64,000 bases of DNA, taken from contig NZ_JADNJQ010000006.1 in assembly GCF_015555045.1 (NCBI RefSeq), positions 35,110 to 99,109 of the forward strand. The letters are read 5' to 3'. The notes below the pieces were generated by a model. The model was given only the letters and a program-made list of their open reading frames with translations, was not told the DNA's origin and did not search any database. A program made the translations under genes and the position numbers. Positions 59,821 through 64,000 of the stretch are shown here, one piece after another (within the stretch, counting starts at the first letter, position 1; each line of letters opens with the position of its first letter). The stretch is from Collinsella aerofaciens (lineage in GTDB: Bacteria; Actinomycetota; Coriobacteriia; Coriobacteriales; Coriobacteriaceae).

Positions 59821-60265
59821 ACATGCTGGGATCGAACTCGCTTGCCGGGATCACACGGTAGCCGTGGCGCAGGAGCAGGTCGACGAAAACACCGTTGCCC
59901 ACGGTGAGCGTACCGCTGAACGTTCCGTCGTAGATGCGACCTACGCCACACGAGGGGCTGCGGTCCTGCAGGATGCACCCGGCGATCTCTTCCGGACCGC
60001 CCGCTTGCTCGCACATATCGAGCGCACGTTGAGCGCCTAGGCGAAACTCGCGATCGACCGAGATGCCCTCGCAGGTACGGACCTCGCCGTCCACGATCTC
60101 GGACGGCTTGCGCGGTGTGGGCAGGCCGCCAAAGACCTCAGGGCACACCAAGAGGACCTCGGTCCCCGTACGTTCGCAGGCCTCGACCAACGCGCGGTGG
60201 TAGTTGTCGAGCCCGTTATACTTGCAGCTCTCGCCCATCAAACAGGCACTCACCACGATCTTCAT
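59774..60265 (-). CDS. DUF523-family cysteine-rich protein
   Basis: 163 residues. KIVVSACLMGESCKYNG at the N-terminus, LLVCPEVFGGLPTPR, and GCILQDRSPSCGVGRIYDG are the conserved blocks of DUF523, with cysteines that may bind a metal or cluster. Function unknown; sometimes linked to thiouridine or desulfidase-like proteins. The last 15 or so residues overlap the recombinase remnant and may not be the original end. ATG at 60265 after GGAGGG. Confidence 0.85.
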   Translation of the reverse strand: MKIVVSACLMGESCKYNGLDNYHRALVEACERTGTEVLLVCPEVFGGLPTPRKPSEIVDGEVRTCEGISVDREFRLGAQRALDMCEQAGGPEEIAGCILQDRSPSCGVGRIYDGTFSGTLTVGNGVFVDLLLRHGYRVIPASEFDPSMLEHCPQHSNPTLSHG

Positions 60266-60285
60266 ACATATCCCTCCCACGCAAA

Positions 60286-60320
60286 ACGCCCCATTTGAGA
60301 TAAAAGCTCAAATGGGGCGT
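60286..60320 (-). terminator. Terminator after ftsH
   Basis: ACGCCCCATTTGAG pairs with CTCAAATGGGGCGT over a 7-base loop; TTTTGC follows on the minus strand. It separates ftsH from the DUF523 gene. Confidence 0.85.
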
Positions 60321-60340
60321 GCGATGCTATGTAACCAGCC

Positions 60341-62248
60341 TTACTGCTGCTTTGGCATCAGCGGATTCTCGCGCGTGAGGAGATTCATAAACTCCTCGCC
60401 CGTGATGGTCTCCTTCTTGTACAGATAACGAGCCAGCTCATGGAGCTTGAACTTGTTCTCCTTGAGGATCTGCAGGGCGCGATCGTGCGCATCCTCGATC
60501 AGCTTAGCGACAATCGCGTCCACACGCTCGGCCGTACCAGGGGCGCAGGTGAGCGACGTATCCTGATTGAGATACGCGTTCTGCACGGTACCGAGCGCCA
60601 TCATGCCAAACTCGTCGGACATACCAAAGCGCGTCACCATGTTACGGGCGAGCTTGGTGGCCTGTTCGATATCGTTGGCGGCACCGGTCGTCATCTCGCC
60701 AAAGATGAGTTCCTCGGCCGCACGGCCGCCGCAGTAGACGGCAAGCTTGTCCAAGACCTCCTGGCGTGTCGTCAGGAAGCGCTCGTCCTCCTCGACCTGC
60801 ATGGTATAGCCAAGAGCACCGCTCGTGCGCGGCACGATGGTGATCTTGGTAACCGGCGCGGAACCCTTTTGGCGGGCAGCGACGATGGCATGACCGATCT
60901 CGTGGTAGGAAACGACCTGCTTCTCATGGTCGGAAAGCACCGTGGACTTGCGCTGCTGGCCGGCGATGACAACCTCCACCGACTCCTCAAAGTCGTCCTG
61001 GGTTGCACGCTTGCGACCCTCGCGAACGGCGCGCAGGGCGCCCTCGTTGATGATATTGGCCAGGTCGGCGCCCGAGGCACCAGGCGTGGCGCGGGCAATC
61101 GCGGTCAGATCGATCGGCGGCTCGGTCTTCACACTCTTGGCGTGAAGCTCGAGGATGTTCTTACGGCCGGTCAGATCGGGCAACTCGACGGGGATGCGGC
61201 GGTCAAAACGACCGGGGCGCAGTAGAGCGGGATCGAGACTGTCGGGGCGGTTGGTTGCGGCAAGGACAACGATACCCTTGTGGTTATCGAAGCCATCCAT
61301 CTCGGTCAGCAACTGATTGAGCGTCTGCTCGCGCTCGTCGTTGCCGCTAAAGCCGCCGCCATCGCGCTTCTTACCGATGGTATCGATCTCATCGATAAAG
61401 ACGATACACGGGGCCTTTTCCTTGGCCTGCTTAAACAGGTCACGAACCTTTGCAGCGCCGCGACCAACAAACATCTCAACGAACTCAGAGCCCGAAATGC
61501 TAAAGAACGGAACACCGGCCTCGCCGGCAACAGCCTTGGCAAGCAGAGTCTTACCGGTACCCGGAGGGCCAACAAGGAGAGCACCGCGCGGCAGCTTGGC
61601 GCCGATCTCCTCGTAGCGCTGCGGCTTCTCCAGAAAGTCGACGACCTCCTTGAGAGACTCCTTGGCCTCTTCCTGGCCGGCGACGTCCTTAAAGGTCACG
61701 CCCACGTCCTTGGAGGCGATCACGCGCGCGCCGGACTTACCCAGTCCGCCGCCGCCAAAACCGCCGCCGCCAAAGTTCATCGACGGGCCGTCGTCACCCA
61801 TGGCCTTCTTCATGCGGCGGTTGAGCCACCAACCGATGAGGAAGAAAATCGCCATGGGAAGAATGAGCGTAAGCAGGTAGTAGGTCATCAAACCCGAGTT
61901 TTTATCGGGAACGACCGACTCCAGCGAAGCGCCAGACTCAAGCACGCGATCGGTAAAGCCCGCATCATTCGGCACACCGGTCGTCTTATAGGCGATGTTC
62001 TCGTCCTCGCCCTTCTTGGTGTAATAAATCGAGTAATCGTCCGTGTTGTACTCGACCTTGTCGACGCTCTTCTTGTCGAGCGCTTTGACAAACGTCGAAT
62101 AATCGGTCTTCGTAATCTGCTGCGTGTGACCGATGTTAGGGAACAGAACGGTCGAGAGCACGAGGTAGACGACGAAGGCGATGAGCACGTAGAGGATCAT
62201 ATTCCGTCTACGCTTGTTGTCATCCATCTCCATCTGCTTGAACTCCAT
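60341..62248 (-). CDS. ftsH: ATP-dependent zinc metalloprotease FtsH
   Basis: 635 residues. Two membrane helices flank an extracytoplasmic domain (about 17-37 and 120-140). AAA+ domain: Walker [13 protein letters not shown] near 206-217, Walker [13 protein letters not shown], second region of homology [20 protein letters not shown]. Protease zinc site [12 protein letters not shown] (HEIGH) near 440 and the third ligand in [14 protein letters not shown] glycine-rich linker ([15 protein letters not shown]) precedes the AAA domain. Starts at 62248, 62233 or 62227 are all possible. Degrades membrane and regulatory proteins. Confidence 0.96.
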   Translation of the reverse strand: MEFKQMEMDDNKRRRNMILYVLIAFVVYLVLSTVLFPNIGHTQQITKTDYSTFVKALDKKSVDKVEYNTDDYSIYYTKKGEDENIAYKTTGVPNDAGFTDRVLESGASLESVVPDKNSGLMTYYLLTLILPMAIFFLIGWWLNRRMKKAMGDDGPSMNFGGGGFGGGGLGKSGARVIASKDVGVTFKDVAGQEEAKESLKEVVDFLEKPQRYEEIGAKLPRGALLVGPPGTGKTLLAKAVAGEAGVPFFSISGSEFVEMFVGRGAAKVRDLFKQAKEKAPCIVFIDEIDTIGKKRDGGGFSGNDEREQTLNQLLTEMDGFDNHKGIVVLAATNRPDSLDPALLRPGRFDRRIPVELPDLTGRKNILELHAKSVKTEPPIDLTAIARATPGASGADLANIINEGALRAVREGRKRATQDDFEESVEVVIAGQQRKSTVLSDHEKQVVSYHEIGHAIVAARQKGSAPVTKITIVPRTSGALGYTMQVEEDERFLTTRQEVLDKLAVYCGGRAAEELIFGEMTTGAANDIEQATKLARNMVTRFGMSDEFGMMALGTVQNAYLNQDTSLTCAPGTAERVDAIVAKLIEDAHDRALQILKENKFKLHELARYLYKKETITGEEFMNLLTRENPLMPKQQ

Positions 62249-62325
62249 CTACTGGGGTTGATAATGCTTTCTAGAATACCCAACCCGGACGGCGATAAAC
62301 CGACGCCGGGCACGAAAGGACAGAG

Positions 62326-62573
62326 ATGGCATCACTGTAAGTCGGCAAGGTTCAAATCTATACGGGAGACGGCAAGGGCAAGACGAAGGCTGCTTTGGGG
62401 CGCGAGAGGATGTCGAGGAACTGATTGCGATAAAGCCCGCCACCACGGAGCTCGTGCTAACCGGCCGCGGGCTGCTGCCGCTGGCCGACCTCGCCGACCT
62501 GGTCACCGAAATGCGCCCCGTCAAACACTACTTCGACGAAGGCCTCCTGGCCCGCCAAGGCATCGAATACTAA
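62326..62573 (+). pseudogene. cobO: Deleted cob(I)yrinic acid a,c-diamide adenosyltransferase (CobO/BtuR)
   Basis: ATG GCA TCA CTG TAA opens the gene, a stop at codon 5, then VGKVQIYTGDGKGKTKAALG, the CobO P-loop start. The sequence then jumps out of frame to EELIAIKPATTELVLTGRG, ADLADLVTEMRPVKHYFDEG and ARQGIEY plus stop, the CobO C-terminus. About 100 central codons are missing. So there are three lesions: an early stop, an internal deletion and a frame change. CobO adds the adenosyl ligand to the corrin. Plus strand, between ftsH and the MATE gene. Confidence 0.85.
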
Positions 62574-62574
62574 T

Positions 62575-62657
62575 TGATCCGAAGGGGACGGAGGAAAACG
62601 GATCATCGACATCACGACGGAGAGCAATGATCCATTTTCTTCCGCCCCAAGGGATCA
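62575..62657. repeat. Imperfect 32-bp inverted repeat
   Basis: TGATCCGAAGGGGACGGAGG and the following ACGGATCAT (62575-62606) mirror 62626-62657 with about four mismatches around a 19-base spacer. It starts right after the cobO pseudogene and ends at the stop of the MATE gene. It may be a terminator or a dispersed repeat. Confidence 0.65.
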
Positions 62658-63944
62658 TTAGGCGGTGGCGCGGCCTAGCCAGTTGCCGCTGTGGTGGTAG
62701 ATGGTGAACATCGTGGCCGTAATGAGCCACGTTACGGGGTAGACCAGCAGTAGATGCTCGAGCGACGGATCGAAGGGCATGATCGCAAACACCCAGATCA
62801 CCCTCAAGACAACGGTGCCAAAGATGGTGAGCATCATAGGCTGCAAACTCACGCCGGCGCCGCGGATGGAACCCGAGGCGTTCTCGATAATCGAGAAAAT
62901 CGCATAGAACGGCGCAATGAAATGGAGGATAGTCGTGGTGTACGCCGAAATCGAAGCATCGTCGACAAACAAACGCGACAGCGGGCCCGAGAACACCAGC
63001 AGCACGGCAGACAGGCCACCAATGAGCATAAACGACAGCACGAGCGACGTATGGTAGCCCTTGCGCATGCGCTCGTAGTTGCGCGCGCCAAAGTTCTGCG
63101 CCGAGAACGTAGCGATCGATACGCCGAGCGCCTCGGTCACCATCCAGATAATGCCATCCAGGCGCCCAGATAGACCCCAAGCAGTCGTGACATCGGCGCC
63201 AAACGAATTAACCGACACCTGGATCAGCACGTTCGAGATCGAATAGGCAGCCGATTGAAAACCGAGTGGCAGACCACACGAGATCATACTCTTGCAAATA
63301 CCGCGATCGATACCGAACTTAGACGGCGAAAGACGCCATGCACCCGGAGCGCGCATCATGCGCAACACGATCATCGTTGCATTGGAGCAAATGGTCAGCG
63401 CCACTGCGATGCCGCAGCCCAGCGCCTCCATATGCAACACAGCGACAAAGATGATATCCAGCACCACGTTAACAAGGCAGCCAGAGGCAATGATCACGGC
63501 GGGCCCGCGCGTGTCGCCCACGGCACGCAGCAGTGCGGTTCCCATATTTAGCAGCAGTGCCGCAACCATCGCGGCAAAATAACAGCGAGCATAGGCCACG
63601 CCCTCTGCCAATAGTTCATGCGGCGTGTTCATAAGCACCAGCATGGGCTCAACGAACACTATGCCGAGAATGGAGAAGACGATACCGCCCACCAGCGCGA
63701 GCGTCATGGCCGTGTGAACCGAACGACTCAGTCGTTCATCATCGTGCTGGCCAAAATACTGACCGGTAATGACCGCGCAGCCGGCGCCGACGCCAACGCA
63801 AAAGCCAATGCAGAGCTCGGTGAGCACCATCGTGGCTTGAATGCCACCCAGCGCGAGCTTGCCGCCAAACTGGCCGACGATATACGTACCGATAAGCGTG
63901 TAGGCCTGCTGAAAAAACGAACTAAGACGATATGAGAAAGCCAT
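62658..63944 (-). CDS. MATE-family efflux transporter
   Basis: 428 residues. About twelve membrane helices; typical stretches are FFQQAYTLIGTYIVGQFGGKLALGG near the N-terminus, GVGAGCAVITGQYFGQHDDERL, MGTALLRAVGDTRGPAVI, and in the second half FGADVTTAWGLSGRLDGIIW and NFGARNYERMRKGY. MATE proteins export drugs or metabolites using Na+ or H+. The ATG at 63944 has GGGGAGGCG upstream. The frame stays open to the window edge and the usual first residues of helix 1 look short, so the true start may be beyond base 64000. Confidence 0.85.
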   Translation of the reverse strand: MAFSYRLSSFFQQAYTLIGTYIVGQFGGKLALGGIQATMVLTELCIGFCVGVGAGCAVITGQYFGQHDDERLSRSVHTAMTLALVGGIVFSILGIVFVEPMLVLMNTPHELLAEGVAYARCYFAAMVAALLLNMGTALLRAVGDTRGPAVIIASGCLVNVVLDIIFVAVLHMEALGCGIAVALTICSNATMIVLRMMRAPGAWRLSPSKFGIDRGICKSMISCGLPLGFQSAAYSISNVLIQVSVNSFGADVTTAWGLSGRLDGIIWMVTEALGVSIATFSAQNFGARNYERMRKGYHTSLVLSFMLIGGLSAVLLVFSGPLSRLFVDDASISAYTTTILHFIAPFYAIFSIIENASGSIRGAGVSLQPMMLTIFGTVVLRVIWVFAIMPFDPSLEHLLLVYPVTWLITATMFTIYHHSGNWLGRATA

Positions 63945-64000
63945 TTGGGTCGCCTCCCCCGCGGCGCAGCTTCTTTCCGCGGGCTCGGGATGCCACAATG

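Noticed and set aside
1..64000. CRISPR arrays, rRNA genes, phage structural genes or toxin-antitoxin pairs.
   Set aside because: No regularly spaced repeats, no rRNA-like sequence and no recognisable phage or toxin genes were seen in the window.

Overview
The window looks like chromosome of a gut Coriobacteriia species, most likely Collinsella. This is inferred from the high GC, the fructose PTS operon with RpiR control, the housekeeping gene order and the style of the intergenic repeats; no rRNA or other marker is present to prove it. Almost every gene lies on the minus strand.

Region 1 (1-18.6 kb) is a very GC-rich cobalamin block. A minus-strand operon runs cbiF, cbiD, a cbiL remnant, cbiG, cbiH, cbiET, cbiA, cobT, cobU, cobS, a CobU-like/CobC fusion, cbiB, cobD and cbiP (cut by the window edge). 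Neighbouring genes mostly overlap by 1-13 bases. Together they cover most of the anaerobic corrin ring path and the nucleotide loop assembly path. No cbiC, cbiJ, full cbiL or intact cobO is in the window. Divergently, on the plus strand, a strong promoter and a cobalamin riboswitch precede an exported CbiK-type cobalt chelatase lipoprotein, a small lipoprotein, a substrate-binding protein with an N-terminal NEAT-like domain, a FecCD/BtuC-type permease and an ATPase with an extra C-terminal domain. This looks like a surface metal/tetrapyrrole handling and uptake system. An IS3-type transposase scrap at 18.62-18.70 kb sits where base composition drops.

Region 2 (18.7-30.7 kb) holds a TetR regulator, a flippase-like membrane protein, two tRNA-Glu(CTC) genes, the CCA-adding enzyme, two tandem PfkB sugar-phosphate kinases, Enzyme I, HPr, a fructose PTS EIIBCA protein and a divergent RpiR regulator. 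A 42-bp perfect inverted repeat and a 24-bp inverted repeat lie between ptsH and fruA.

Region 3 (30.7-56.6 kb) is housekeeping: recN, nadK, tlyA, xseB, nusB, an Asp23 protein, efp, a Xaa-Pro peptidase, aroB-like and aroK, yqeG, mltG, ruvX, alaS, an AI-2E-type permease, a SigB/SigF-type sigma factor with an RsbW-like partner, rarA, dgt, a short prepilin peptidase, a GT2 glycosyltransferase, rluD, lspA and ileS behind an isoleucine T-box.

Region 4 (56.6-64 kb) carries a glycerol dehydrogenase, then a scrambled patch: an AT-rich peptidase E gene, an IS3 transposase tail and a probable serine recombinase tail. It ends with a DUF523 gene, ftsH, a cobO pseudogene with a large internal deletion, and a MATE transporter at the right edge.
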